Source: Sipunculus nudus (lineage: Eukaryota > Annelida > Sipuncula > Golfingiida > Sipunculidae). From it: DNA of 64,000 nucleotides. The position numbers were made by a program, and so were the translations under genes. Positions 22,653 through 37,400 of this stretch are shown in pieces. The stretch covers positions 21,610,033 through 21,674,032 of the forward strand of contig CM049309.1 of NCBI GenBank assembly GCA_026874595.1. Direction: 5' to 3'. The first letter of the stretch is position 1. Every line of letters begins with the position of its first letter. The notes under the pieces were generated by a model. That model was not told where the DNA came from, did no database searches, and was given only the letters and a program-made list of their open reading frames with translations.

Positions 22653-23529
22653 TGTAAGTGTGATGTTGCATGGGACATGAGTTTGTCAAGGTGGACCTGA
22701 GGGCTGATGCTGCATTTAAAGTTAGCTATTCACTTACCTTTTCTATTGAATCTATGTGATTTCTTGCTTACTCTGCATATATATCATAACAATGAACTGT
22801 AAGTAATCCCTGTCAAGAAAAAAATTATTATAACACCTCTATGACGTATATATAAAAGTTTTTTTTTTATCCACACGCTGTTAATAAACACGGTGCATGC
22901 GCCAATGTTGACAAACAGAAAAACCAAATAGTTGAATGCATATGTGCGGATGTTGAAAGGTCACAAGTTACAAAACGTTCTTTTGTAAAAACCCTGGTCC
23001 GTCTAGCTTGCGGCGAGATGTCCCTAAACGTGTTTAAAATGTTCTAAACACGTGGGTATAATAAAACGAGCAGCCTGCGTGTGGTGAGATCGGCATTTTC
23101 TGGTCTATTTTTTATTAAAAAAAATGGCGTTCAAGGGATTATCTTTAGTTAATAAATGTCAAATATCGGAAAAGGTCCCTCTAAAAATTATTGGTTTAAA
23201 CATGTTTATTTAAACAGGATTACAAAAGTAGCCTATTTTGCTAATATAATTGCTCTCCGGCACATATATAACATATAGAACAAACATTAAGAGACAGCTA
23301 ATATGATTGCTCTCCCGCACATATGTAACATATAGAGCAAACAAGGAGAGACAGCACACAAGTAACGTATACATTATGTACACTGAGAGAGCAAGCAAAT
23401 TTAAATAGGACCGTGGCAGGCATATGAAGCCTATGTAATTTATAGGACTTATAAATTATATATTTGTGTGTTGACACATAAACTCTAAAGTCATGACTTG
23501 CATGACTGTCTACTAATAATTCTTATTAA
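22653..23529. other. Intergenic with a ~60-bp duplicated block
   Basis: At 23,236-23,355 a block GCTAATAT(A/G)ATTGCTCTCC followed by GCACATAT and ACATATAGA is present twice in tandem. Otherwise nothing is recognised. Confidence 0.5.
23236..23355. repeat. Tandem duplication, ~60-bp unit
   Basis: Two diverged copies beginning near 23,238 and 23,298. The minus-strand reading frame over it is repetitive and not considered a gene. Confidence 0.6.
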
Positions 23530-26040
23530 TCTTCCTACTATAAGACACCAAAATGGTTGGTGCATATTATATACTTTATAATTATATTACCTAATCTACC
23601 TTGGAAAGTGCCAGTTGGGACATTTTCACAAGTGAGCAGCATTTGTAGCAAGCAGTTATTTCTTTCCTTGTTACTGGGTACATAGTGTATAAAGACTGGT
23701 GGCTGAATGTCAAATTCCTTATATAATGACTTGATACCACTAAACATTTTCCCTCTGGTTTTGATATAATTTGTGCATTTTAGTATATATAGTGTTCTAC
23801 ACTCTCCTGTTGCAAGTCACAATTACAATATGTGGTGTCAGATTTCCCTTTACTGAATAAGTACTGATTCAAGGGACAAGCATGGTATTTTAGTCTGTTA
23901 AGAATTATCTCAAGGTATCTTCTCCGTATTTTGAAAGACGATTGTGGTGAGTGTTGATTTAAGTGTTTGTTTAACATTTTCTTGAATGTTTCAGTATTAG
24001 CGATGCTACGAGTTGTCAATGGTAAGTTATTCCATAATTTACAAGCTGTTGGTAGAAAGACACCTTCGCTTTACTGTACTTACAAAAGGGAGATTTTACA
24101 TTATGCTCATTGCTCAGTTTATATTGTGAGTGTTGAGATACTGTGTGTGGTATTAGATTGATAAGGTATCTTGGTGCATGACCATTCATCATGTGATGGA
24201 ACGTTGTTATAATCATGTATTCCCTGCGTTTTTGTAACGATGGCCATCCTATAAGTCTGTAAACTTTTTTATTGTTGGTGAAGTTTTTAAAGCTCCATTA
24301 CAAATGAGTACCCCTGTCTCTGTATACTTTCCATTTGGTTCTGTTGTTATGCAGTGCAGTTCATAAATATTTGATAGCAATTTTCGTAAATTGGACTGAC
24401 CATAGCCTTATACATACGATTTAGAATTTTCATTGAGAAATGAAATTTATAATATTTAAGTATCCCCAGGCGCTTAGTTGCTTTGAGACAGATATTATTT
24501 ATATGTTCATACCAAGACAAAGTTCAAGCACCATCGTTCAGCCCAGTTGTTTATATGTTTTTCTTCAGTGATGCAGCGCCTATCACTGGGTCGTTAATAG
24601 AAGAATATAGAAATGTATCATCCGCGTACATAAGTATGTTATTTTCTAGACCTAAATGTATGTCATTTGTATATATTAAAAATAAGAGCGGTCCTAGAAT
24701 TGAGCCTTTTGAACTCCAAAATTTACATACATTTATAAATAGATTTACAGCCCTCGAGGATCACGCACTGTTTTCTGTTACTTAAATAACTTCCAAGAAA
24801 CTTTTGCATTTGACCCTGAATTCTTACAGATTTCAATTTATGTATTAATGCTTTATGCCAGACACGAGGCCTTTGAAGCATCGAGGCAAATCAGTCTGGT
24901 CTCATACCTTTTTTTTCGAGACCGTTATAAATGTCATGACACAATTTAATCAACAGGTTCACTGTGCTATGATTCTTTTTGTACCCTTAATTAAGATCAG
25001 CCAATAGATTATTTATGGTTAGATGTTCATATATTTTATTATATACAAGGCGTTCCAATACTTTCGAAATATTACTTAGTAAAGATATTGGCCGATAATT
25101 ATCAATAAAATCCGGGCACCTTTTTTATACACAAGAAGCACGTGTTACTTTTCCTTTCAGAGGGAAAAGTTGCGTTTTTCATAAATGTGTTTAATAATTT
25201 AGTGAGGGGTTTTGTAACTGCAGATGCTATTTCTTTAAGAATAAAGTTACCGATTCCCCCTGGACCAGTAGCTTTGATTGTTCTTAAAGATTTTAAAACA
25301 TTATTAACTTCATTTTCAGAAATTTCTACATTTGTCAATGTGTGAGAACAAGGCGGGATAGATTCCTCGTTATCAGAAATAACATCTTCGCTGGCCTCCG
25401 TACGGCGCTACAAAGAACCTATTGAAGTGTTCTGCTTTGATTGAGTTATCAGTAACAATGGTGCCGTCGATTTCTAGTGGAGGTACCGTTTGTAGCTTTT
25501 TATTCTTAAAGAAAGATTGCATGAGATAATTTCCACCACGCAACAGTCCCAGCACTCTTGTCCATTAACCTTTGGTTTATGCCTGCCGTATAAATCCTGT
25601 AATTCATCCTATTTTCTTTTTATCTATCCATTGTCTGTTTCTATTTTTCATTAGTTTTTTTCAATTCATGGTTCATCCAGGGTTTATCGTTGGGCTTTAT
25701 TAACACTTCTTTATTAGGTACAAAAGTATCTATAGTTTCCAGTAATAACTGCTCATAATAATTTGCTATATCTGAAACATCATCAGAAAAATATCAAAAG
25801 ATTCCTTCCAAGGAGCTGAGCTTAGAGGTTCTTTTAGATGAAGTCTGAATTTTTAAAAATAATGAATTTTTCTTTTATACGGCGCTCTTGTTTTTATTTT
25901 CAAATACATTGACCAAACAAGCACGTTGTGGTCACATGTCGATATTGGATGTATATTCAACGGAATAATTCTTTATTGTTATGTTGCTAATTGCTACATT
26001 TTTCCTAATCGTTCTGAGTAATCACAACGGGTATTAAAAT
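23530..26040 (-). pseudogene. Non-LTR retrotransposon ORF2 (CR1/Jockey-like), broken
   Basis: Reading the minus strand from right to left: KPWMNHELKK (about 25,690), SFFKNKKLQTVPPLEIDG and AEHFNRFF (about 25,420-25,510), VLKSLRTIKATGPGGIGNFILK (25,240-25,300), the reverse-transcriptase catalytic YADD (24,619-24,630), then GHAPRYLINLIP (about 24,170) and the C-terminal SVEHYIY and IIKYIICTN phrases (23,790 and about 23,560). Order and spacing match a LINE ORF2 from linker through RT to its C-terminal tail. Multiple stops and frameshifts split it. The endonuclease is not recognisable and the 5' end is probably lost. Confidence 0.7.
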
Positions 26041-27736
26041 GCAAAATTCCATTCAAACAGTGACGATATGAAAAAAAAATCAATAGAAAAAGTGCCAATT
26101 TTGTCAGCCGGCTCTTTTAGAGCAATTCGTTTGGCGTGGCCTGTAACCTTCCATGCTTAAGAAGCCTGTGGTTCAGCTCAATAGTTTAATCCGCGGGATG
26201 TTGCCGCCTTTAGACCACATATTATAACAACATTTTTTGTACAGACCATTGGTTAAATGATATTCCTTGATGTCGGAATGAAGACGCACTGGTCATGATA
26301 CACTTGTTAATATATTATTATTTGCCCACAAAATATCCTCTTCATATTAACAAACATGTTTATAACGGGAATATAACGAGAAATTCTTAAATAAAGTACA
26401 TGAAAAACTTATTACATACGCATGTATTTATTATTGATAAAACGGCCACACCCATTTCAATTAATTTTGAAACCATAAAATTAGCTTTTGAGACTTTATG
26501 GGACGGCAACATGTAATTGTATACAAATTTGAAACTTCCTTGTAAATTTCTATTGGATAAGATATAAAAAAGTACCAAACAAAACCACATCGAGGCCCAT
26601 CTGCGTTGTCCCGATAGAATAATCCTCGTGTGAATAAGAGTCCTCCTACGCATGCTCTGAAGCCGTTACTGGCAGAAGACAGACAGTTATTTGTGATTTA
26701 TTTTAAGAGAACTGATCACATTTAATTTAATCTAACAAAACAAACGTGTGTAAAGCTTATGTATAGCTGAGGGGTGCATGCATGGACGGATGGACGGCGG
26801 AGCAAAGTGAATGTACCGCTCGAAGTGTCTTATATCCTGCTTGTTTTAACGTTATGTGAAAAGCTCAGGTTCCTTGTACTTCTGGTCACAGTATTTTCGT
26901 GCAAAACAGTAAAATGTGACTTTATAGCGTCTACGTGACACTGACACTCACTAAATAACACTCTGACAGCTGCATGTTATCAGACAAACGGAGATGCCCC
27001 AAGCATCTGTTTGTGAGCGATACGATAACATATATTGCCGCAACAAGTCGTGGACACACGCCCTCTGTGGCCGCTAGATGCTTTCTGCTTTGTTTCTGTG
27101 CGATATTTCCTCAGGTTGTGTTCCCACATGCAGGACACTGAAATCATATGATAATCTTTAATACCATTGCAATATTTATAAAGAGTAAAGGTAACAAAAC
27201 TAAGTTCAGAGGGCCCTCAGCGACTAGCAGGGTAAACTATTTATTCCCGAATAAACCATCTATATATGACGAATATAACTATGAGCCGACCAATGAGAGT
27301 TCAGCAGACCTAACGTGGCTTGACTTCCTTAAGTGCTTGTCGACTTTATACACATCTTAGGTCTATACATGACTTTATACATAATATGTACAAGTATATA
27401 TGCTTATGACAACTATGTGAGACAAAAGCCGGAGCTGCTTTTTTTGGCAATAAGCGTATATTATTCCGTTTCTTAGAATTTCAGGACCCCTGCCCCCCCG
27501 CCACCCCCTCATAATCCGCCTATGAGAATGCTAGTCCGGCACCGCTCTGGATACGGTCCTGGGTGATCTTGGCCATCTGATTCCGTTTCCGGCGGTTTCG
27601 GGATTGGACAGTACTGAATCAGGATCAGGAGTTTATCATCGACCAACGACAACAGCTTTCCAAATCACATGACCTGCGTATTAATTGAAGATGATAAAAT
27701 AGGGGAAGGAAAGTTAATTGAAGACGAAGAAGATGG
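26041..27736. other. Intergenic, nothing recognised
   Basis: AT-rich sequence without recognisable gene. A C-rich patch sits near 27,490-27,510. Confidence 0.4.
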
Positions 27737-27768
27737 GTGTCCAATTTAGTTAAATATATATATATACA

Positions 27769-27811
27769 TATGTGTGTGTGTGTGTGTGTGTGTGTGTTTA
27801 GGCCTATATAC

Positions 27812-27849
<38 letters not shown>
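27769..27849. repeat. (GT)n and (AT)n microsatellites
   Basis: A TGTGTG run (27,771-27,797) is followed by an AT run (27,819-27,848). The 129-codon frame spanning them has repetitive N-terminal codons and an unrecognised remainder, so it is not called as a gene. Confidence 0.85.
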
Positions 27850-27851
<2 letters not shown>

Positions 27852-29640
27852 TTATTCAGGAACTTATCTTAATGTACAATAATCCATCAGACTGTCCTAG
27901 AGTATATATACCTAAATCTAAATACAGAATAAAAGATGGACATGTGAGGTTAGCGTGCAATGTAGCAACTTTTACCAATGAAATGATTCTGTTGACAACC
28001 AGTCCGGTTTTTTTAAATGATCTAACTGGTGATATTGTATTTAAAGATATTTATTTTGTATTTTTTAAAGAAATCTTTATTAAGGATGTTATATTTAGAC
28101 TTTGTCTGTCTCCCAGGAGGCACTAATATGAATATTAAATACATTATAATACAGAACAAATGGGGCATTGATTCTGTACATAATAATGTAGAGACAAAAA
28201 TTTCTACAAGATATGAATATCTCTTTTATGATTACATTATAGTTAATATATACATCATATACTTATATAAAATACGAGACAATATTTTACTCAACAAGAA
28301 ACTAAAAAAAATCAACAAACAAAATTAAAACGCATGATATCGCCACACTTCAACCACGTATTTATAAATATACTTCTTTTGATTCACGGACTATGTGTTT
28401 GTTCTGCGATCTAAAAAAGAAGATTTGTACGTTAACCTCAAGTGATCATATATTAAAGATAATATTTGCTAAGGAAGATTGACGAAAAAAAAATATCTTC
28501 CCGGTACTACCAAACATGGCAGTATTAATAGTTTATGCTAAAAGATAACAAAACATAATACAATATGATACAATGTAACACAATATAATGTTATATGATA
28601 ATGTTCAGGGTAACCGGAACTGTCATACAAATTATATAAAATATTAAAGCTGAAATTAGCTTTTGAAAACTTGATAAAGTGGAAAAATATAATTTTATGC
28701 AAATGTGAAAGCGATTCGAATGTCCATCTATATTCCTATTTCATATCATAACTTATTACCATTTGAAGGTACGTATATATATTCACATATCAGGCATGTA
28801 TGATATACACGAAATATAGTATTCACTCTTTAAACTATCACGATATTTTATGTCATAAAATAAGTTATAACATAATATATTCCTATTTTATGTCATAACT
28901 TATTACTAGTTGAAGGTACCTATATATATTTACATATCAGGCATGTTAGATATACACAAAATATAGTATTTGCTCTTTAAATTATCACGATAATACAAAT
29001 ACTTAGTTCTAAAATGGTATACTTACTCCTGTACACAAGTTAGAAAAAGCTTGCACCGGGCGCGATCAATGCATGTGCAGAATATAAACATAGCATGTAC
29101 GCCAATAATTAAGTAGTAACATAATGGTACATGGACACACATGGATTGTGTTAACTCACACGCAGAACCATAACAACGCCTAAAACAAGTGAATGGGAGA
29201 GTCCGTAGTAAGTCCGTGTTTTGTTGGGAAACTTGTATTCAGCGAAAATGTACTTATGGCGTGAGATAAGGCACATTTATTCAGTTGTTTCTGCACTTTT
29301 AAAGCGGAGCCGTGTCAAGTGCTGGAAATCTTTGATAAACAGCAACTTGTGCAATGGTGATTTTATACACTTTTACTCCAGGCCGATGTACCAGTCTTCG
29401 CGTGTCCTTGGGTTTCAAGTGTCTGGATCCGGATACGAATGATCGGAAACCTAAGAATTTTAGCGCATTCTGTAAACAAACATATTTTCACTGAATGTTT
29501 GAGTTTTTGCCAATTTGCCAATGAGTACATATGTGCGTTTTAGGCCTACATAAGCTGTCTTTGGTAGAGCAGTAAACAGAGACAAGACAGGCGTTGATCA
29601 TAACGGGCCCGCTGGTTTAACCGACAGGCCGCTCGGACTT
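27850..29640. other. Intergenic, upstream of the Sushi gene
   Basis: Apart from the 147-bp duplication, no gene recognised. The promoter of the Sushi gene should lie near the right end; no TATA box stands out. Confidence 0.35.
28731..28995. repeat. Tandem duplication, 147-bp period
   Basis: Two diverged copies starting TATTCCTATTT, each with ATAACTTATTAC, GAAGGTAC, CATATCAGGCATG and a TCACGATA end, beginning near 28,731 and 28,878. Non-coding. Confidence 0.75.
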
Positions 29641-29681
29641 GGCTCATGCAGGATCTGTTTCTGACAGGACTTGATTTTAAG

Positions 29682-29743
29682 ATGCAGAAGGCCATCGTCA
29701 TCACCGCACTCCTTTTTGTATGTGTTGGTTCCATCAGAGGATT
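29682..29743 (+). CDS. Sushi gene exon 1: signal peptide
   Basis: Encodes MQKAIVITALLFVCVGSIRG, a basic residue then a hydrophobic core: a clear signal peptide. It ends at a consensus donor (TT followed by GTAAGT), phase 2. The ATG at 29,682 has A at -3 and is preferred over an in-frame ATG at 29,646, which would bury the signal sequence behind 12 polar residues. Confidence 0.65.
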
Positions 29744-31445
29744 GTAAGTAATTTTTTAATGGTTAAAATGCAATTTTTACTTATTTTGTCCTGCTTTTTA
29801 GGGGGCCCGTTCAGCATAATTTCCAAAACCCCGGCGGTTTCCGGGGGGGGGGGGGGGGGGGAAGGGGTCCCATGGGGTTGGCGGCGATGGGCGCTGAACC
29901 GTTACCAGCGGTCACGTTGCAAGGGTCTGGCATTTTCCCGACTCGCCTATGAAAGGGCGGATCCGATTGGCCGGCGTTTTCCGCAGGCGGTCCCCTTGGA
30001 ATACGCTTAAGGCTTGGAACGCAAACAAAACTGTTCATATTGTTTTTTTTTTGTTTTTTTTTTTTTGCGTTACAGCCCCGAAGGTGTAGAGTTTACCATG
30101 TAACGTTTGGTCAGCTCTGGTTCAGACACGATATTCGGCGTCCAGCGTGAAGACATGGAGTGAGGAGCCCGTGGTGCTTTCGTATTTTAAGCCCCCCCAC
30201 TCTTACCCCCGAGCTGAAACCACATGCAGTTAGGCCTATCAATTTTGCCAGAGAAATAAAGATTCTAAGCGTTGTACTCATCCCGTCAAACAAAAATCAA
30301 CCTTTCAACTGTAAAGCAAACGGTGACAAACCAAGTTCAAGGAAACTTTTGGAGATATACGCAATCCATGTCGTTGTCCCTCCCATGTCTTTTTGTTATC
30401 TTTAAAGAAGAAGTTGTATATATTTTCCCACACTGGTATCGTGCGTTAAAATTTTCTGTCGACATGATTTCATAACTATCGCTGCCTCTGATAAAAGGGG
30501 CCGCTATACACGTGGAAAGATTCAGCTTCTTTAGACTTTGAAATCTTTGCCTGTGGATTTGAATGACATAATAAATTTGAAAACCAACCTTTATTAACCT
30601 CGTCTTATCTTCGGAAAATCACTATATTTTTATTTTTTAATTAAGCGTAATATTATCGTTCAAGATGGTCTTTGATGTTCTTTGAATTTCATGACTCATA
30701 TAGACTATGCCATAAGTGTATATGGGAATAGCCTAACAAAGCTGGATAAGGGGAGAAAACAAAAAAATGCAAATCCGGGCAGCCCGTATCATGACTGGAT
30801 GTTTAAATTTCGATCCTTCGCAGTGCAACGTTAATACAAAAACTGACTGGATGTATGTATCAAAAAGAAATGAATACTTTACAACCCTTCTTATGCATAA
30901 ATTATTACATCATACAACGCATACAGATATGCGAGAATCATTGTCATTTGTCAAAACTCTCATGATTACTCAACAAGTTCTGCAACGAATAATTTAATCG
31001 CCCTTCCTAAACCGAGAACGGAATATTATAGATCAAGTTTTATTTATACTGGTCCGTTGTTATGGAATACCTTACCATATGAGCTGAGATCAGTAACTAA
31101 AGTCCTTAGCCACTTTTAAGCATAGAGCAAAATCCTTCTTTTTAAGCTCTCAATTTCATACTTCATAGTAATTACGATTTTAACTTTGATCTTTTAAGGT
31201 TTATTGTAAGCTAATTACTTGCAAAGTAACTATAAACACCCGTTCCTTCATTCCCAAAAGATTCGCAGTGAATGCAATGTTATATGTTCACAATAGGCAT
31301 GATTTATTATCATTATACGTCTGACAGATTTAATGTGTATATATGTATGTATATGATCATATGTATTTTAATATGTACAGAATCCACAGGGCCTAGTGGA
31401 AGACTAGAGTGTTTGTGAACTAGTTACCCTGTATAAATATATTGA

Positions 31446-31493
<48 letters not shown>

Positions 31494-34400
31494 CGTGCAT
31501 TGCGGACTGGGACTGGGAGGATTTTATTTTTCACTGAAATCCTCAGAGGCAACCTATTTTGATTTTATTTGTCCTAGCCGCTGGTAAAAAGTTAGACAAT
31601 TCAAACGGTACAAGTAACTTAATTGGTAACTGACACCGTTTTGTTGAGCATATATTATCGAATTCAAATGTATGTATTAACGTTGCATACATGTGTTAAA
31701 GAAAATAGGCATACCATAATATACCCAGACGTATACATGCCATGCAGAAATCAGACTTCGTTTGTACTGCATATATATATGAAAGCAAAATATAGATTGA
31801 ATGAACAAACCGCAAACATGAAAAAGTTTCCAGTTATTTAAAATCAGCGCGTGGTTCTTTTGATGAAAATATCAAATGCAGTTTAGCAAATAAAAAAGCA
31901 TGATATAAAAGTAAAATCCTATATTATATATATAAAACAAAACCACATATTAATTGACTTCTATTAATCTAAGGGTGACACACTTTCACCCCCGCCGTGT
32001 AATATTACATTCAGTCTGGTGGACCTTCACGAATTGGCCAAGTGCTCTAAATGTCGCTTACATCTTTATCGGTTCTTATCAACATCCGTACAGGATCAAG
32101 GTCTATTAAGATAATGATAGATTCCTGCAAGGCAATGTGCAGACGGCACGGAACTACAGCGGGTGTGACCTTGATTGCTGGGGCAACCACTGTATACAAA
32201 CATGGCGGACCACATGCACCTGGACGTCACCTGTCACCCCCGGGTCGCGCCCATGCTTAAACCTAGTGGCACGTGTTATTGTTTTTATACATTTACACCA
32301 CTACGTCCCAGATATCGCGCATCAATGTAGTTCCCCGAATTTTACAACATGTAAATAACAAACGAACAATGATATTCTTTATAACCGTAATATTTAATAT
32401 GAATGTTGTCAATGTTTGTTCTATATTTGCTCCAATGCCTTAATTATTGTAATTTTCAATTTCCAGGCGATAAAGCTTGAGTTCGACTGAAAATAGTGCC
32501 ATGTGCACATTGACTGGCAGAGATCTATCCCTTTTATAGACGAGATCTCGCGTGGAGAGAATGGGTTCTTGTTTGCAGCCTGACAAGGCATGCTGGGAAG
32601 GCTTAGAAGGGTCTATTCTTGGGCGACATCATGGAGATCTATGGAGGGCCCACCATCTGTTGGTTGTTTTTAGGTAATTTGCAAAGATCCCTCCCCCCCC
32701 CCCCCTTAATTTGCAAAAGATTCCCGTTACGGGTTGTGTTGAATCAGAGAATACTCTGTCCTACAACCATAATTGAAATGTGCCTCAAAAACCTCTCCCG
32801 GTCTGTGCGTTTGTGCCTTATTTGCAACGCAGCGCGGTCTCCGTCGTAAAATATATGCCCAGTAATTGGAAGGGGGGGGGGGGGGGGGGAGGCGACCGTG
32901 GGGGCCGCCGACGCTGTGGCAGTTGACGGCAGGGGATGATTTTTTTTCAAATACCCACCCCGACGTCCGTTCTTTTTTGATACCCGTTTCCACGAAAGGA
33001 CGCGCAATTTTAAAGACAGCTTGCTGTAACCAAACGAGCTTCTTGACAGGTCACTTATATTGCATTTTTACTTGTTTAATTATATATGTGGATCAAGAGA
33101 GCACCTCTATTGACTGTGAACTTTTGGCTATTCTAAATATATATACATATACATAAATACTAGTATATTTAAAGCATCAAGCATGTGTTGTGCTTTTTTT
33201 TTATTGACAAAAACAATAACATACAAACAAACTAGCACCAAAGTGTGCTGTTCACATAAAAAAAAACCTCAGACATCACATATATCACAATACATTGATT
33301 ATACATAGAGAAACAATATATAATATATAAATATAAATATAGTAATAATCTTATGACAGATATTCATGTGGATTGATAACATCTTCCTCTGCTTCCCTTT
33401 TTCCCTTTTTATCTTCTATTAAATCCCAAACGCAATTTATTGTTTTTTTCAATGGTCAGAGGACATTCTATCTTTTGCTGATAATTCATATGATTTTTAA
33501 ATTGATCAATATTTAACATATGTGCTTTTTCTGTCTTGTAAATGTAATATTTTCCATGTAAAAGGATCTTGTTTTCTTTCTTACTTTCCTTATATGGTAT
33601 ACCAAATACTTCATTTTTTTTCAGTAATTATCTCTGCATCAATATTATAATAATTTTTTATTTCATTCCAAAATCTTTGTACAAAATCACATTTAAAAAA
33701 TAAATGTGAAACATCTTCAACCTCATTATTACAATATCTACAATAAGGATCATCTGATTGCCCATATTTATAAAGTTTTCCTTTAAGGCAACGGTATCTA
33801 TGTAATATTTTATATTGAAATTCACTAATTTTTCTATATTTGCACAAATTTCCATTTGTGAAAAGGACACTCCATTCTTCTTCTTTTACATTATACAGGT
33901 ATCCATATTTATCCTTAGATATAACACTATTTAATTTTATTTTTCCAACATGATATTCATATGCTTGTTTTGATATAATATTTTTAACCTCTATAGTGCC
34001 ATTTTTTATTTTACATTTAACTGAGATAATATCTAATAACTTGTACTGGTCGTCAGTATGGAAATCAATATGACCAAACGTCCTTTTACACTGACTTGCT
34101 ATGGCTCTGTAAATCATATAATCCAACTGTTTAGCACCTCGATTTAACCAGCAGTTAAAATTTATATTTTGGCCATTCTCTTGATAAATGTCATTTACGA
34201 AAATAAGTCCAGCCTCATATAAGCTTTTTGAGAAAAAAAGGTTTGTTTTTTTCCAGTTATTCTTAAAATATTCCAAACAATAGGGCTAATTAAATCCACT
34301 GCACGAATCTCTTTCCAGTTCATAAAGACTTGGACATAAAATTCTGGTATTTTATCCTTTAAATACTCCTGACTATAATCACTTTGTAACAATAATTCTG

Positions 34401-37400
34401 TTACCCCAAACCTATCACAAAAACTATCTAAAATAAATTTCCAGTCCTTTTCTGAACTGTCTATATATCTTTCTAACCACATTATTTGCTGCCCTTTAAT
34501 GAAACTTTCAATGTGAAGCATATTCATTCCCCCTTCTTCATATGGTTTTATCAACAAATTTCTCTGTACTTTACCTCTTTTTTGTCCATTCCAAATAAAA
34601 AGCCATATAATTTTACTTAATCTTTCCAATAAGCTTTTCAAAATTGCAAATAAGATGATTTAACTTAGAGAAACATAACGATTTTGTTATTAAGATTCTA
34701 CCAGATAATGATAAATTTCTCTGCTTCCAGACATTAGTGATTTCATAAATACTCTGAATTTTAGGTTCAAAATTATATTCATTTATTAATTCATTGTTAT
34801 ATGACAGGTATGTTCCTAACACTTTAACTCCTTTCAACCATCTTAAGCCTAAAAAATGATCCTCACTATTTTTTAAATTCCCTAACCACATTGCTTCTGT
34901 CTTTTCTTTATTCATTTTTAAACCAGAGTATTTCGAAAACTCAAATATTTTCAATACTAAAGTTACGGATTCTATATCTTTTAATATTAATGTAGTATCA
35001 TCAGCATACGACACTAATTTTAATTCTTGATCTTCATATTTAATACCTTTTATATCTGGATTACATCTAATATTAATTGCAATTATCTCTGGGCACAAAA
35101 TAAACAGGAGGGGTGACAATGTATCACCCTGTCTAACCCCTCTTTTCACATCAAAGTACCCTGATGAATATCCATTATTAATTACACATGCCTCTACATT
35201 GCTATAGAATAGTTTTACCCATTTTATTAAAGATGTCCCAAAATTAAAACTTTCTAGGGCTGTATATATAAATCTCCATTCTAATGTATCGAAAGCTTTT
35301 TCATAATCGATTGTAAGTAATATCCCACTCTTCTTTTTATTATCAGAATAAAACATAACATCTAAAATAGTTCTGATTGCTTCTGCTATTGATGTATTTA
35401 TCATAAATCCATATTGGTTCCTATGTATTAATTTTGAGATAATGTTTTTGACTCTAAAAGAAATAGCTTTTATCATGATTTTATAATCTATGTTTAGTAA
35501 AGAAATAGGGCGCCAATTTTTTATATAAAATCGATCCTTTCCTTTTTTTTCTATCAGAGTTATCACTGCTTGTCTCTGTGAAGCTGTTAAAGCTTCAGTA
35601 GCCATAGAAAAATTAAAACTGTTCACCATTATATCTGCTAGCTGCCCCCAGAAATAAATAATAAATTCCGCCGTTATCCCATCATTACCAGGAGACTTGT
35701 TATTTTTTAAACTCTTTGCTGCTTTAAAGCATTCTTCTTTTGATAAGTATCCTTCCAAGTGCTGTTGTTCTTCCAAAGTTAATTTTGGAATATTATTATT
35801 CATAAAAAATAAACTTTGAGCAATATTTTCAGTACCATTGTGCTTAGATGAGTATAGTTTTTCCAAAAAAGTTTTTTCTTCTTTTAATATATTCCAAATG
35901 CCTGTAATTAAATTTCCATTTTCATCTCTAAGTTGTTTTATGTGTTTCTTTGTTCCATTTCTTTTTTCTAATGAATAAAAATATTTGTACTTTTTTCTCC
36001 TTTTTCTAACCACCTAATTTTAGCTCTTGTGATTATCCCTTTCACTTTCTCCTCATATAATTTCTGTAATTTGAAACTAAGGTTTTCATATTTTTCTGTA
36101 AATTCTTCTTTATCTTCTAATTCCTGTAATTCTCCAAGGATACACATTTTTTCTTCCCTTTTTTCTTTACATTTAGCTTTAGAGTATTTTTTGTTTCTTT
36201 GCGGATTTTATATTTTATTATTTCCCATTGCAAATTGGGATCATAATTATAATTCTCATTTATCCATTCTTCTAGTTTATCCTTCATGTGTTGTACACAA
36301 GTTTTATCTGTCAAGAGTCTGTTGTTAAATTTCCAATATCCCCTTCCACGTTTTTCTTCATCACATTCGTTTATTACAATAGAAATACCTGAATGATTAG
36401 ATTTAAAGGCAGAATGATTGAATCAAAATGATTTGATACATCTGAAATTCTGTCTTGCAAAAATGTAGAAATTAAAAAATAATCAATTCTACTATATATA
36501 TATTTTTTTTTCTGTCGCCAAGTATACCTATTTTCTGTAGGTTGCTTTATTCTCCATATATCTTGCAAATCTAATTTATATTGTTTGAATTCTCGTAATT
36601 TCATCTACTGCTCTAGTCCTATTGTAAATTAATCCACCTTTCTCATCCATTTCTGTCAACACTGTGTTCCAGTCTCCTCCAATTATAACATAATGATCTT
36701 GATCTAAATTTAATTCCTCAATTTCCTTATAAACTTTCTTATAAAATAAAACGTTTTGCCTGTCATCATTAGAAGAATACAAATTAACAACAACATATAA
36801 GTATTTTTCAATATTAAATTTCAAAATTACAAATCTTCCATCCTTGACTTTAACTGTAATTATATTTTCTAAATTAAAACTATTTGAGATAAAACAGGCA
36901 ACACCTCTATACTATGATTTGACCCATGGCTCATTACTGTTCCCCCCCCCATTCATTTTTCCATATGTTTTCATCATTAATTTCACTATAAGTTTCTTGA
37001 AATAATGCTATATTAGCTTTATGTTTTCTTACCCAACTGAAAATAGACCTTTTCTTATAATTTCTCAGACCTCTGACATTCATACTTAACATTTTTATAT
37101 AATAATTAAATATAACACAAAAAGGAAGCTCATTTTCATAATTCTCAGATCAATGATAAACCATACTCTATTATCAAAATTCTGCTCCTTAAATAACAAT
37201 AACCTGTTTTCCATACAAAAATAAACATCTTCATAAGCGTACATAATGACTGTAAAAATAACATTTAACCCTGCATCAGGTATAAGCATTACTATACTGC
37301 TACCCCCCATGTTTCCTGATATTGTTTCAACACACAAACAGCAAAACATAAATGTCTCTGCACAGAGTTTTGAATAAAGATAAAAATATAGTTTACATTC

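Noticed and set aside
27737-28126. 129-codon plus-strand frame
   Set aside because: The first third is translated microsatellite (VCVCVCV, YIYIYI) and the remainder has no recognised motif or splice context.
30066-30110. Acceptor-like poly-T/CAG as a Sushi gene exon
   Set aside because: In the phase left by exon 1 the frame stops after nine codons with no Sushi residues.
32137-32358. Cys/Trp-rich frame (GCDLDCWGNHC) as a further exon of the Sushi gene
   Set aside because: The only nearby acceptor has a poor pyrimidine tract, and the phase needed after exon 1 gives an immediate stop.
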